Assembly: GCA_944322785.1 (NCBI GenBank)
Contig: CALUPW010000005.1
Coordinates: 1-64,000 of the forward strand
DNA: 64,000 bases
Direction: 5' to 3'
From: Candidatus Gastranaerophilales bacterium
GTDB lineage: Bacteria > Cyanobacteriota > Vampirovibrionia > Gastranaerophilales > Gastranaerophilaceae
Positions 17,380-25,705 of the stretch are shown here, piece by piece. Each line of letters starts with the position of its first letter. Positions within the stretch are counted from its first letter, which is position 1. A model generated the notes under the pieces. That model ran no database searches and was not told the DNA's origin. It saw only the letters and a program-made list of their open reading frames with translations. The translations under genes were made by a program, and so were the position numbers.

Positions 17380-17593
17380 GAATACCTTTATAAAGCTCTT
17401 CAATCGGAATTTTGAGAGAATTTGCGATATCAAAAATTGTAAAAGCAGACGGTGTTTGTTTAGCCTGTTCAATTTGGCTCATAGAACGTTCGCTTATGTT
17501 GGCAAGTTCGGCAAGCTCTGCCTGAGACAAATCTTTTCTTACCCTTTCTGCTTTTATATTTAACGCAAGTTGTTTTAGTCTTTCATCTCTCAT
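17372..17593 (-). CDS. Small HTH (XRE/Cro-CI) regulator, copy 2
   Basis: 73 residues, a single HTH domain: DERLKQLALNIKAERVRKDL, then QAELAELANISERSMSQIEQ, then TPSAFTIFDIANSLKIPIEEL. It is highly similar to the 17030-17263 product. There is no Shine-Dalgarno sequence; the ATG is 6 bases from GATAAT. It is divergent from the 76-residue gene at 17683. Each feature of its promoter region lies exactly 330 bases from the matching feature of copy 1, showing tandem duplication. Confidence 0.87.
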   Translation of the reverse strand: MRDERLKQLALNIKAERVRKDLSQAELAELANISERSMSQIEQAKQTPSAFTIFDIANSLKIPIEELYKGIPM

Positions 17594-17599
17594 AATTAT

Positions 17600-17666
17600 A
17601 TTATCATATCTTGACTTTTAAATATCAATGATGTACTATTCTAATTATATGATGTATAGTAGTAGT
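17600..17666. promoter_or_regulatory. Face-to-face promoters and operator of unit 2
   Basis: Minus strand: TTGATA (17623-17628), 17 bases, GATAAT (17600-17605), then 6 bases to the regulator ATG. Plus strand: TTGACT (17611-17616), 17 bases, TACTAT (17634-17639), driving the 76-residue gene. An inverted pair TACTAT...ATAGTA and the direct repeat GATGTACTAT / GATGTATAGT around 17631-17665 are candidate operator sites for the HTH protein. Confidence 0.65.
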
Positions 17667-17682
17667 GATAGGAGGTTGTATT

Positions 17683-17913
17683 ATGTCATATGATGAGTTT
17701 ACACCGGAATATATCTTTGTAGACGGAATAATCACCCGTATTGACGAAATTAATAATTACGTCAAAATCCTGGGCATAGTTGCTCTTCAAGACGAAGAAT
17801 CCTATTATTTGCAGGACTTTGTAAACTTAATCGAGTCAAAACAAGATGAATTGTCTATGTTTATCGAAGAAGGCTTCTCTAAGAAACTTGTTCGGGTTCT
17901 AAAACAGAAATAA
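17683..17913 (+). CDS. 76-residue acidic protein, partner of the HTH regulator
   Basis: Starts MSYDEFTPEYIFVDGIITRI and continues through an acidic, probably helical stretch (QDEESYYLQDFVNLIESKQD) to a short basic tail (KKLVRVLKQK). No signal peptide, membrane segment or known motif is visible. AGGAGG lies 7 bases before the ATG. It is divergent from the HTH gene with overlapping promoters, and its last 35 bases overlap the 3' end of the M16 peptidase gene on the other strand. The preserved HTH/partner arrangement suggests a functional pair, perhaps a regulator and its effector or an antitoxin-like pairing; no toxin fold is recognised. Confidence 0.75.
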   Translation: MSYDEFTPEYIFVDGIITRIDEINNYVKILGIVALQDEESYYLQDFVNLIESKQDELSMFIEEGFSKKLVRVLKQK

Positions 17914-19213
17914 CGCAATTTTTTATATCCAAATATTTTTTGATTGTTTTGTTTAAATCTTCAATTGTTACACTGTCAAGGTCTGCAAGATACTGTTCGA
18001 CCAGTTTCAAATCCTCACATACAGTCATATAATACCCGATTGTTTCTCCAATTTCGGAAACAGTTTCGGCAGAGTATGCAAAACGTGTTTTTATCCGTTT
18101 TTTAGCTTTTTCAAGTTCTTTTTCCGTAATTTTTTTTTCTGTAAGATTTTTAAGTTCTTCTTTAATCAAATCAAGTGCAATATCCTTGCCTTCAGGTTTA
18201 AAATTAGCCTGAATAAAGAAGTTGTCGCCGTCTTTAAATTGGTAGTGTTCGGAACTTACCATGTTAAAAAGTGCATCCGTCCGTTTTTCAATAAGGTTTT
18301 GATACATTCTTGAACTTGTGCTGTCGCCTAAAATTATGCTTATTAAATCAAGTTCTATTGAGGATTTAATATCGCATGCTTTTGGACCCAGCCAGCCAAA
18401 AATTGCGTATGATGTATTTACATGCGCCTTTTCTTCAAAATATTTTGTTTCCTGTACGGGGGTATCAATTTTATTTTCACGTTTTGAAGGATTTAAGCGT
18501 CCTTTAAAATCAAATTCATTTTCTACTTTTTTTAAGATTTCTTCTTTGTCAAAATCTCCGACAATAATTGTTGTAATGTTTGACGGTGAATAAAAAGTTT
18601 TATAATAATTCATTATATCATCACGTGTTACCTGAGAAATTATTTCCGGAGTTCCGATAACATCCCGTTTGTAAGGGTGTGAGGTGTACATGTTGTAGTT
18701 ACAAGTGTTGTAAACTTTTGTCCACGGCTGATCTTTACGCATTCTTATTTCTTCAATTACAACATGCCGCTCTCTTTTCTCTTTAACTTCCGTATCGTTC
18801 AAATCGAATGCAGGCCCGATTTCGTTTTCCGGCAAAACAGGGTCAAGCATCATATCAGCATGAAGTTCTATTGCAAGATTCAGATTTTCTCCGTTTCTGC
18901 CTTTTGGAAGGGTTACATAATAAAATGTGTAATCTTTCCAGGTTGCGGCATTTACAATAGCCCCTCTAGCTTCAAGAATTTTGTCAAACTCACCTGCTTT
19001 ATGTTTGTGAGTACCCTTAAACATAAGGTGTTCAAGAAAGTGTGAAATACCGTTAATTCTGTCATCTTCATTTATTGAACCTGTTTTAACCCATGAACTT
19101 ATGTTTACCAGTTCACCTTCTTTACGTGCAAGAACAATTTTGTGTCCGTTTTCACGCTCGTAAATTTCAACTTCTTCATTAAGATACGGATATTTAACGG
19201 TTGTTTTCTTCAT
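17879..19213 (-). CDS. M16-family zinc peptidase
   Basis: 444 residues of the pitrilysin/mitochondrial-processing-peptidase family. The inverted zinc motif HxxEH is at 58-62 (HFLEHLMFKGT), and the third ligand Glu is expected in VVIEEIRM around 151-158. The C-terminal half is the second M16 domain with the usual R-Y pair (TRFAYSAETVSEIGE). No signal peptide is seen, so it probably degrades peptides in the cytoplasm. AGGAGAAAG precedes the ATG at 19213. The 3' end overlaps the 76-residue gene. Confidence 0.93.
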   Translation of the reverse strand: MKKTTVKYPYLNEEVEIYERENGHKIVLARKEGELVNISSWVKTGSINEDDRINGISHFLEHLMFKGTHKHKAGEFDKILEARGAIVNAATWKDYTFYYVTLPKGRNGENLNLAIELHADMMLDPVLPENEIGPAFDLNDTEVKEKRERHVVIEEIRMRKDQPWTKVYNTCNYNMYTSHPYKRDVIGTPEIISQVTRDDIMNYYKTFYSPSNITTIIVGDFDKEEILKKVENEFDFKGRLNPSKRENKIDTPVQETKYFEEKAHVNTSYAIFGWLGPKACDIKSSIELDLISIILGDSTSSRMYQNLIEKRTDALFNMVSSEHYQFKDGDNFFIQANFKPEGKDIALDLIKEELKNLTEKKITEKELEKAKKRIKTRFAYSAETVSEIGETIGYYMTVCEDLKLVEQYLADLDSVTIEDLNKTIKKYLDIKNCVISVLEPEQVS

Positions 19214-19280
19214 AAAACTTTCTCCTGATAACTTTTACTTAATTATATATCAAAAAATATTTTTGTTGTATCATGTCTGT

Positions 19281-19961
19281 ATGATTAATCGTTTGAAAAA
19301 TAAAGTTGTGGTTTCTGTTCAGGCAATGCCTTCCGAGCCTCTGTATCTGGAAAAATGTATGGCTGCTATGATGAAATCGGTCGTAAAAGGCGGAGCCGGC
19401 GGGCTAAGAGTTGCAGGCATACGGGATGTTAAAAATGCCAAACGCCTTTTCGATATTCCCGTTATCGGGATTACAAAGCCGGAGATAATCCCGCCGAACT
19501 GGCAGGAAATTGTTTATATAACACCGGAATTAAAGGATGTTATTGCGCTAGTTGATGCAGGGGCTGACATAATCGCTTTTGACGGAACACAAAGAATGCG
19601 TCCGAACGGCGCAAAGCTTGATGAAATCATAAAATATATAAAAATTAATAAACGTGTTTCTATGGCGGATATTTCGACGGTTGAAGAAGGTCTTAAAGCT
19701 GCTGAAATGGGTGCAAATATGCTGTCAACAACCCTTTCCGGATATACGCTTGAATCCCCGCTGAAAAATGACGGGCCGGATTTTGAACTTTTAAAAGAAC
19801 TTGTTGAAAAAACGGATGTTCCTGTAGTTTTAGAAGGGCGAATATGGGAGCCGGAACAGGTTGACAGAGCTTTTGAACTCGGCGCACACTGTGTTGTTAT
19901 AGGTTCAGCCATAACCCGTCCCCAGTTGATTACAAAACGTTTTGTGCAGAGAAAAAAATAA
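19281..19961 (+). CDS. nanE: N-acetylmannosamine-6-phosphate 2-epimerase
   Basis: 226 residues of the NanE TIM-barrel family: VVSVQAMPSEPL near the N-terminus, GGAGGLRVAG, PVIGITKPE, DIIAFDGTQRMRP, the catalytic Lys in the same family region, and the phosphate-binding VVIGSAITRP at the end. It converts ManNAc-6-P to GlcNAc-6-P. ATG 19281 has no Shine-Dalgarno sequence; TATCAT ends 6 bases before it. The next gene, a ROK kinase, starts 12 bases after the stop, so the two form a unit for amino-sugar use. The lyase NanA is not in the window. Confidence 0.94.
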   Translation: MINRLKNKVVVSVQAMPSEPLYLEKCMAAMMKSVVKGGAGGLRVAGIRDVKNAKRLFDIPVIGITKPEIIPPNWQEIVYITPELKDVIALVDAGADIIAFDGTQRMRPNGAKLDEIIKYIKINKRVSMADISTVEEGLKAAEMGANMLSTTLSGYTLESPLKNDGPDFELLKELVEKTDVPVVLEGRIWEPEQVDRAFELGAHCVVIGSAITRPQLITKRFVQRKK

Positions 19962-19973
19962 GAGGAATTGATA

Positions 19974-20924
19974 TTGAAAGCTCTTGCGATAGATGTCGGC
20001 GGTACAAAAATTTATAATACTATTGTGAACAATGAAGGCAAAATTGTCAGTGAAGTCGAAAAGCGTTCAACTCCTGAAACTTTTGATGAAATTCGTAATG
20101 TTCTTTTACAAATTATTAAAAAATACGAAAAAGAAGTCGATATTATTGCAATTGCAACGGCAGGAGCCGTAAATAACGAAAATACGGGAGTAATAGGCTC
20201 AACCGGAAATATTGCCGCAGGTTATCCCGATATGGATTTTCAAAATTTGAGTGAAAAAAAAGTTTTTGTGGAAAATGACGCAAATGCCGCAGCCTGGGCT
20301 GAACACATAATAGGTGCTTCAAAAGATTGTTCAGACAGCATAATGCTTACTTTAGGAACCGGTGTCGGGGGCGGAATTATTGTAAATAACAGGCTTTTAA
20401 AAGGCAAAAACGGTGCCGCGGGTGAAATGCATTTTAAAATGCGTACGGATAAACACAGAAAATGTACATGCGGGGCTTATGATTGTTTTGAAGCTTACGC
20501 ATCAGGCAACGGCTTAAGACATACTGCCGTTGAAATTACCGGAAATGCAGATGTTACGACTTACGATGTGATAAATGAAGTTAATGCGGTTCTGGCGCAT
20601 CCTGAAACTTCAGCCGGTACACTAAAAACAGATATTTTAAATGTCGCATGCGACGATAAATATGTTCAGGCGTTTTTAAAATGGCAGGAGGATATTCTTG
20701 CAGGCTGCATCGGACTTGCAAATATTTTTGATACATGTGTGATTGTTTTATCCGGTTCAATGGCAGAATTTGTTGATACAGAATATATTGAAAATGAATT
20801 GAATAAAGAAATCGTAACAACTTATACAAAAGTTCGTAAAGCATCTGCAGGAAACTATTCCGGTATGATTGGAGCCGCCCTGCTTGCAATGAAGGTCGGA
20901 ATTAAAGTCGGCGGGGACTGTTAA
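19974..20924 (+). CDS. nanK: ROK-family sugar kinase, probably N-acetylmannosamine kinase
   Basis: 316 residues. The N-terminal ATP-binding DVGGTKIY, ENDANAAAWAEH, LGTGVGGGII and the ROK zinc motif KCTCGAYDCFEAYASG are all present. Position directly after nanE suggests ManNAc kinase, but glucokinase specificity cannot be excluded from sequence. The start is taken as TTG 19974, 7 bases after AGAGGA; a TTG at 19968 is too close to that site. The stop shares one base with the next start (TAATG). Confidence 0.82.
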   Translation: MKALAIDVGGTKIYNTIVNNEGKIVSEVEKRSTPETFDEIRNVLLQIIKKYEKEVDIIAIATAGAVNNENTGVIGSTGNIAAGYPDMDFQNLSEKKVFVENDANAAAWAEHIIGASKDCSDSIMLTLGTGVGGGIIVNNRLLKGKNGAAGEMHFKMRTDKHRKCTCGAYDCFEAYASGNGLRHTAVEITGNADVTTYDVINEVNAVLAHPETSAGTLKTDILNVACDDKYVQAFLKWQEDILAGCIGLANIFDTCVIVLSGSMAEFVDTEYIENELNKEIVTTYTKVRKASAGNYSGMIGAALLAMKVGIKVGGDC

Positions 20925-21142
20925 TGGGAAAAGCCAAGAAAAGAAGTCTTCATCTAGGGATTAACGATCAGTTCGGCAAATTAAGCCGTACTGAAGCCGT
21001 TCAGCATGTTGTGGAAAAGCTTAAAAAAGGTGATAATGATGTCTACGGGCTTGTAACGCTTTTCGGACTTACAGCCGAGGAAATTCTGGAGGCGGGCGCA
21101 AGTTATGAAGCAGTTAAAGGTCTCGGAGGGCTTTTAAGTTGA
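20924..21142 (+). CDS. Small unknown protein, 72 residues
   Basis: Starts MGKAKKRSLHLGINDQFGKL and ends GLGGLLS, with a helical middle part (EAVQHVVEKLKKGDND). No family is recognised. It overlaps the kinase stop by one base and its own TGA overlaps the TTG start of the prenyltransferase gene (TTGA), so it is translationally coupled on both sides. The tight coupling supports it as a real gene. Confidence 0.7.
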   Translation: MGKAKKRSLHLGINDQFGKLSRTEAVQHVVEKLKKGDNDVYGLVTLFGLTAEEILEAGASYEAVKGLGGLLS

Positions 21143-22056
21143 ACAATAAAAACGGGATTTTGACGGTTATTAAAAATTCAAGATGGTATTCATCTGATAT
21201 GACTGTTTTTTCCTGTCTTGTCTGTTTTTTGTATGCTTTGTCAAATGACGGAAATGTTTTAAACGGAATCATCGCATTTATCGGAATTCTTTTTGCGCAT
21301 ATGGCAACCAATTTGTACGATGATTATGAGGATTACAAAATCCTGTGCACTGATTCCGGATTAACCGAATTTGCCCCGAAAGTTAAATGTGCATATCTTA
21401 AAAACGGGATTTCTACAACAAAAGATTTGCTGTTTGTAATAGTTTCATATTGTATGATTGCTTTTTTGTCAGGATTGTTCCTGTTTTTTAGAACGGGATT
21501 TCCGGTGGTGGTTTTAGCTTTAATCGGCGGAATAATAGTTCTGGGATATCCGAAGTTTTCCCGTATCAGGCTAAGTGAAATTGCTGTCGGAATTGCATTC
21601 GGGCCGCTTCTTTTTGAAGGTATGTATTATGTTATGACACAAAAGTTTTCGTTTTTTGTTCTTCTGCTCTCACTTGCGATTGTTATGTTTACGGTCGGGG
21701 TTATGTATAATCATACAATTCTTGATTTTGAGAGCGATAAAATGTCAGGTAAAAATACTATTGTTCAAAAAACAGGTTCAAAAACAAATTCAATGAACGG
21801 ATTTATTTTAATTTATACTCTGGGATATTTGTTTGCGGCAATTTTTGCGCTGTTTTCACAAAATTATTTTTGTCTTTTGAGTTTTCTGTCAGTTCCGCCG
21901 GTATTTATGCTTTACAAAGCCTTAAAATCCTACAATTCATCAACACTATACGAAAGGGATGAAAAATATTTATCCGTTCTTGTTGCCTCTGCAAAACTTA
22001 TGGCATTATTTTCATTACTTATGGCAATCGGGTTGTTTATTAAATTTTTTGTTTAA
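21139..22056 (+). CDS. UbiA/MenA-type prenyltransferase
   Basis: 305 residues with eight or nine hydrophobic helices and the two Asp-rich prenyl-diphosphate motifs: ATNLYDDYEDYK near residue 57 and LDFESDKMSGKNTIV near residue 200. Together with the helix pattern these mark the UbiA superfamily. The second motif resembles MenA (1,4-dihydroxy-2-naphthoate prenyltransferase). No other quinone-biosynthesis gene is in the window, so the acceptor is uncertain. The TTG start at 21139 overlaps the previous stop by four bases. Confidence 0.85.
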   Translation: MNNKNGILTVIKNSRWYSSDMTVFSCLVCFLYALSNDGNVLNGIIAFIGILFAHMATNLYDDYEDYKILCTDSGLTEFAPKVKCAYLKNGISTTKDLLFVIVSYCMIAFLSGLFLFFRTGFPVVVLALIGGIIVLGYPKFSRIRLSEIAVGIAFGPLLFEGMYYVMTQKFSFFVLLLSLAIVMFTVGVMYNHTILDFESDKMSGKNTIVQKTGSKTNSMNGFILIYTLGYLFAAIFALFSQNYFCLLSFLSVPPVFMLYKALKSYNSSTLYERDEKYLSVLVASAKLMALFSLLMAIGLFIKFFV

Positions 22057-22113
22057 AAAAGATTTTCTCCATGTTAAACTCATTTTATAAGCAGTCCGAA
22101 ATGAGGTTAAATT

Positions 22114-23442
22114 ATGAATGAGAGCACAAATCAGCTTTTAAAACCGGTTACATTAAAAACAAACGAATGCGGAAATCTTGAAATAGGCGGCTGTGATTTA
22201 GCAGAGCTTGTTGAAAAATACGGGACTCCGCTTTATGTGATAGATGAAGCTACCTTAAGAAATGTTTGTGATGATTATAAAAAGGCTTTTTCAAAATATA
22301 AGAATGTTAATATGATGTTTGCCTCCAAATCTCTCTGTACAATGGCAACTTCTGTAATATTAAGTCAGGAAGGTTTCGGGTTTGATGTTGTTTCCGCCGG
22401 CGAAATTTATACGGTTTATAAATCCGGTGTTGACATGAAAAAAGTGCTCTTTAACGGCAACAACAAGTCATTTGATGAATTGTCGCTTGCACTTGAACTT
22501 GGCGTCGGAAGAATTTCGGTTGACAACTTTTTTGAACTTGATTTATTGAATGAAATTGCAAAATCTCACAGCAAAACAGTGGATATTCTTTTGCGTATTA
22601 CCCCCGGAATCGAATGTCATACTCATGAATATATACAAACAGGACATCTTGATTCAAAGTTTGGTTTTGACTTAACGCAGATTGATGAAGCTGTTGAACT
22701 TATTTTAAATTCTTATACAAATTTAAAACTTCACGGACTTCATGCGCATATCGGCTCTCAGATTTTTGAAACCAAAGTTTATCACGATGAAATTGAAATT
22801 CTGGTTAAAGAAATAGCAAGACTGGATGAAAAATTCGGTTTAAAACTTGATGAAATTAATATCGGCGGCGGACTCGGCGTAAAATATACAGAGTCAGACT
22901 GCCCTCCTTCAACTTTTGAAATTGCGGATGTAATTGTAAACAGCTTAACGGAAAGTATAAAAAAATACGGAATTGAACCGCCGGCATTGTTTATTGAACC
23001 CGGACGGAGCATAATTTCGACCTGCGGGGTTACTCTTTATACAATCGGAAGTTCAAAACAGGTGCCCAAAGGCAAAAAATACGTTGCTGTTGACGGAGGA
23101 ATGGCAGATAATCCACGTCCTTCAATGTATCAGGCAAAATATTCGGCAGAAATTGCAAATTGTAAAAAAGATGAAAGTTTACAAACCGTAACAATTGCCG
23201 GCAGATTTTGCGAAAGCGGAGATATTTTGATTAAAGATATAGAACTTCCAAATCCGCAGGAAGGTGATATTTTGTGCGTTTATAATACCGGTGCCTACAA
23301 CTACTCAATGGCTTCAAATTACAACAGAGTACAAAAATCCCAAATGGTTATTGTAAATAATTCAAAATCTGATATTATAGTAAATAGAGAGACTCTGGAT
23401 GATTTAATTTCTCATGATGTAGTTCCGGATAGGTTAAAATAA
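22114..23442 (+). CDS. lysA: Diaminopimelate decarboxylase
   Basis: 442 residues, a PLP fold-III decarboxylase that makes L-lysine from meso-diaminopimelate. The PLP lysine is in MMFASKSL (about K72), then FGFDVVSAGE, HAHIGSQIFE, the phosphate-binding GGGLGVKY, EPGRSIIS, and the substrate Cys/Glu in RFCESGDIL. GAGGTT precedes the ATG. The stop overlaps the start of cdaA (TAATG), and lysA followed by cdaA is an order also known from Cyanobacteria. Confidence 0.96.
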   Translation: MNESTNQLLKPVTLKTNECGNLEIGGCDLAELVEKYGTPLYVIDEATLRNVCDDYKKAFSKYKNVNMMFASKSLCTMATSVILSQEGFGFDVVSAGEIYTVYKSGVDMKKVLFNGNNKSFDELSLALELGVGRISVDNFFELDLLNEIAKSHSKTVDILLRITPGIECHTHEYIQTGHLDSKFGFDLTQIDEAVELILNSYTNLKLHGLHAHIGSQIFETKVYHDEIEILVKEIARLDEKFGLKLDEINIGGGLGVKYTESDCPPSTFEIADVIVNSLTESIKKYGIEPPALFIEPGRSIISTCGVTLYTIGSSKQVPKGKKYVAVDGGMADNPRPSMYQAKYSAEIANCKKDESLQTVTIAGRFCESGDILIKDIELPNPQEGDILCVYNTGAYNYSMASNYNRVQKSQMVIVNNSKSDIIVNRETLDDLISHDVVPDRLK

Positions 23443-24344
23443 TGTTTGATGAACTGTTAAAATACCTCCAAATGCAAATAGGAATGATGGATTTGTCGTT
23501 CAGTGGCACGAATGTCCTTGAAATTCTTGTGATTGCGGTAATTTTGTGGGTGTTTTATTCCAGATTCATCAAAAATACGCAATCCGAAAAATTCGTAAAA
23601 GGTGCTTTTGTTCTCGTATTTTTGTGGATTTTTTCGGAAATTCTTGTGAGATTGGATTTAAAAATTATAGGTGTATTTTTAAAATCAGTTGTAACTCTTG
23701 TTGCATTGAGTCTAATTGTAATATTTCAGCCGGAATTACGCCGTCTGCTCGGGTATCTCGGACAGGCTGATTTTATATCAAGATTTTTCGGAAACAGTAA
23801 CAAACACAAAGATGAACAGATTGATGTAATTAAGGAGCTTATTGAAGCCGTCAAATTTTTATCGAAAACTCATACGGGAGCTTTGATAGTTTTTCAGAGC
23901 GATTTGAGCAATACATATTATGATGTCGGTACAAAGCTGAATGCGGATTTGTCAACAGAGCTTCTGCTGACAATTTTTCACCCGAACACACCTCTCCATG
24001 ACGGCGCAGTTGTTGTAAACGGAAGCAAAATAATATCTGCAGGAGTGCTTCTTCCATTGACGGAAGATCCAAAATTAAGCTGGAAATACGGTACCCGTCA
24101 CAGAGCAGCAATAGGTATGACAGAAACAAGCGACGCAGCATGTCTTGTGGTATCCGAAGAAACAGGTGATGTTTCAATTGCGTTGGACGGAACCTTAAAA
24201 AAATATGAGGATTTAGTTTCTTTAAAACAGGATTTGGAAAAAATTCTCGGTTATAAAAATACCGAGGAAACTGATGAAAAAAGAACAATTTTTAAAATAA
24301 ATAATCTTCTCGCAATAAGAAAATCAGAAACAAAAAAGAATTGA
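23442..24344 (+). CDS. cdaA: Diadenylate cyclase (c-di-AMP synthase), CdaA type
   Basis: 300 residues. Three membrane helices lie in the first ~95 residues, followed by the DAC domain with the catalytic motifs DGAVVVNG (187-) and GTRHRAAIG (217-). It makes the second messenger c-di-AMP from two ATP. A YbbR-type activator, which usually follows in Firmicutes, is missing; a YitT-like protein follows instead. A c-di-AMP hydrolase of the PgpH type is encoded at 29131, so the turnover pair is in this window. Confidence 0.95.
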   Translation: MFDELLKYLQMQIGMMDLSFSGTNVLEILVIAVILWVFYSRFIKNTQSEKFVKGAFVLVFLWIFSEILVRLDLKIIGVFLKSVVTLVALSLIVIFQPELRRLLGYLGQADFISRFFGNSNKHKDEQIDVIKELIEAVKFLSKTHTGALIVFQSDLSNTYYDVGTKLNADLSTELLLTIFHPNTPLHDGAVVVNGSKIISAGVLLPLTEDPKLSWKYGTRHRAAIGMTETSDAACLVVSEETGDVSIALDGTLKKYEDLVSLKQDLEKILGYKNTEETDEKRTIFKINNLLAIRKSETKKN

Positions 24345-24362
24345 AAAGAGGTTTAAAATAAA

Positions 24363-25235
24363 ATGCCGGAAAAGAAAATACCCTTTAAAGAAAAATTAAT
24401 GTTAGTACTGCATAAATTGTTATTTTTGACTATGGGGGCGTTTATTGCGGCCTTTGCTCTGGAGTGTTTTCTCGTTCCGAATAACATCATTGACGGCGGA
24501 ATTGTCGGTATATCAATGATTTTAAGTTATATAACCAAATACAATCTTGGTCTTTTAATTTTCGTATTGAATCTGCCTTTTATATGTCTTGCGTTTACAA
24601 AAATGGGTAAATATTTTGTATTCCAAACTTTGTATGCAGTTACAATGCTTGCTGTGGGAATCAATCTTTTTCAGATGCACCATGTAACGGATGACCTCCT
24701 TCTGGCAACGGTTTTTGGCGGAATAATTTTGGGAACCGGGGTTGGTATTGTTTTAAAAAACGAGGGTTCGCTTGACGGAACGGAAATTATGTCTTTAGTA
24801 TTGTCAAAAAAGTTCGGGTTTTCAGTCGGCGAAATCATTATGGGTTTTAATATATTTATTTATATGGGAGCCGGTCTGGTTTTCGGATGGGACAAGGCCA
24901 TGTATTCAATTCTTACGTATTTTATAGCCTACAGGGTTATTGATATTGTTCTTGAAGGTCTTAATTCATCCAAGTCTGTCCGTATAATCAGCGATAAAGC
25001 CTATGAAATCGGTCAGGAACTTATTGATAGATTTGAAATCGGAGTTACATATTTAAAAGGTATCGGCGGGTATTCAAAAGCGGAAAAAACACTTATTTAT
25101 TGTGTAATATCACGTCTTGAGATGGCAAAAATTAAAGAAGTCGTTAAAGAAATTGATCCGACAGCTTTTATGTCAGTTGTGGATGTTCATGAAAACTACG
25201 GTTCCCGTATCGGTAAATGTATTGATAAAATTTAA
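24363..25235 (+). CDS. YitT-family membrane protein
   Basis: 290 residues with five or six membrane helices and the family signatures ALECFLVPNNIIDGGIVGIS (with the PNxIxxGG turn) and NEGSLDGTEI. The soluble C-terminal DUF2179 domain ends in FMSVVDVHE. Function is unknown, although a transport role is often assumed. It lies 18 bases after cdaA with AAGAGG before the start, so it is likely in the lysA-cdaA operon. Confidence 0.93.
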   Translation: MPEKKIPFKEKLMLVLHKLLFLTMGAFIAAFALECFLVPNNIIDGGIVGISMILSYITKYNLGLLIFVLNLPFICLAFTKMGKYFVFQTLYAVTMLAVGINLFQMHHVTDDLLLATVFGGIILGTGVGIVLKNEGSLDGTEIMSLVLSKKFGFSVGEIIMGFNIFIYMGAGLVFGWDKAMYSILTYFIAYRVIDIVLEGLNSSKSVRIISDKAYEIGQELIDRFEIGVTYLKGIGGYSKAEKTLIYCVISRLEMAKIKEVVKEIDPTAFMSVVDVHENYGSRIGKCIDKI

Positions 25236-25292
25236 CATATAGACATGTTTTTGAAAATATATTATAATTAGACAGGTTAGAAGGAAACAATA

Positions 25293-25640
25293 ATGGCTAA
25301 AAATTTAGATACGGTACCAATAGAAGTTTGTATATTGACAGCGGATCATGATATAAAAGGAATTGTTCATGTTTCAAAATATACAAATACCAATCGAGAA
25401 TTGACTGATTTGTTAAATGACAGAGAAAGACGTTTTCTTGCTGTTACCAATGCGGAAATTTACCCTAAAAATTCAAATCAGTCGCCCAGAAAATACAATT
25501 TTCTAGAAATTCATATGGACTATGTTCTTATGGTACATCCGGCAACTCAAGCCGTATTCAGAGATTCGGGAAAAACGCAGGAAGATATCGCACGTTTCAG
25601 AGATTTGCGGATGAAGCTGAATCAGACTAAACCGTTTTAA
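25293..25640 (+). CDS. Unknown 115-residue soluble protein
   Basis: Begins MAKNLDTVPIEVCILTADHD and has a beta-rich pattern (KGIVHVSKYTNTNRELTDLL, RRFLAVTNAEIYP, FLEIHMDYVLMVHP). There is no signal or membrane segment. The fold suggests a small barrel, and a DUF of the cyanobacterial 'DUF6812' type is a possibility I cannot confirm. AGAAGGAA lies before the ATG. A terminator follows 8 bases after the stop. Confidence 0.78.
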   Translation: MAKNLDTVPIEVCILTADHDIKGIVHVSKYTNTNRELTDLLNDRERRFLAVTNAEIYPKNSNQSPRKYNFLEIHMDYVLMVHPATQAVFRDSGKTQEDIARFRDLRMKLNQTKPF

Positions 25641-25647
25641 TTGTATG

Positions 25648-25676
25648 AAAAAGGTGCGAAATGCACCTTTTTTTAA
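25648..25676 (+). terminator. Rho-independent terminator
   Basis: The perfect 10-bp stem AAAAAGGTGC / GCACCTTTTT with loop GAAAT is followed by more T. It ends the unit before serA. Confidence 0.92.
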
Positions 25677-25705
25677 TAAGAAGCAAATTTAAGGAGTTTG
25701 AAATT

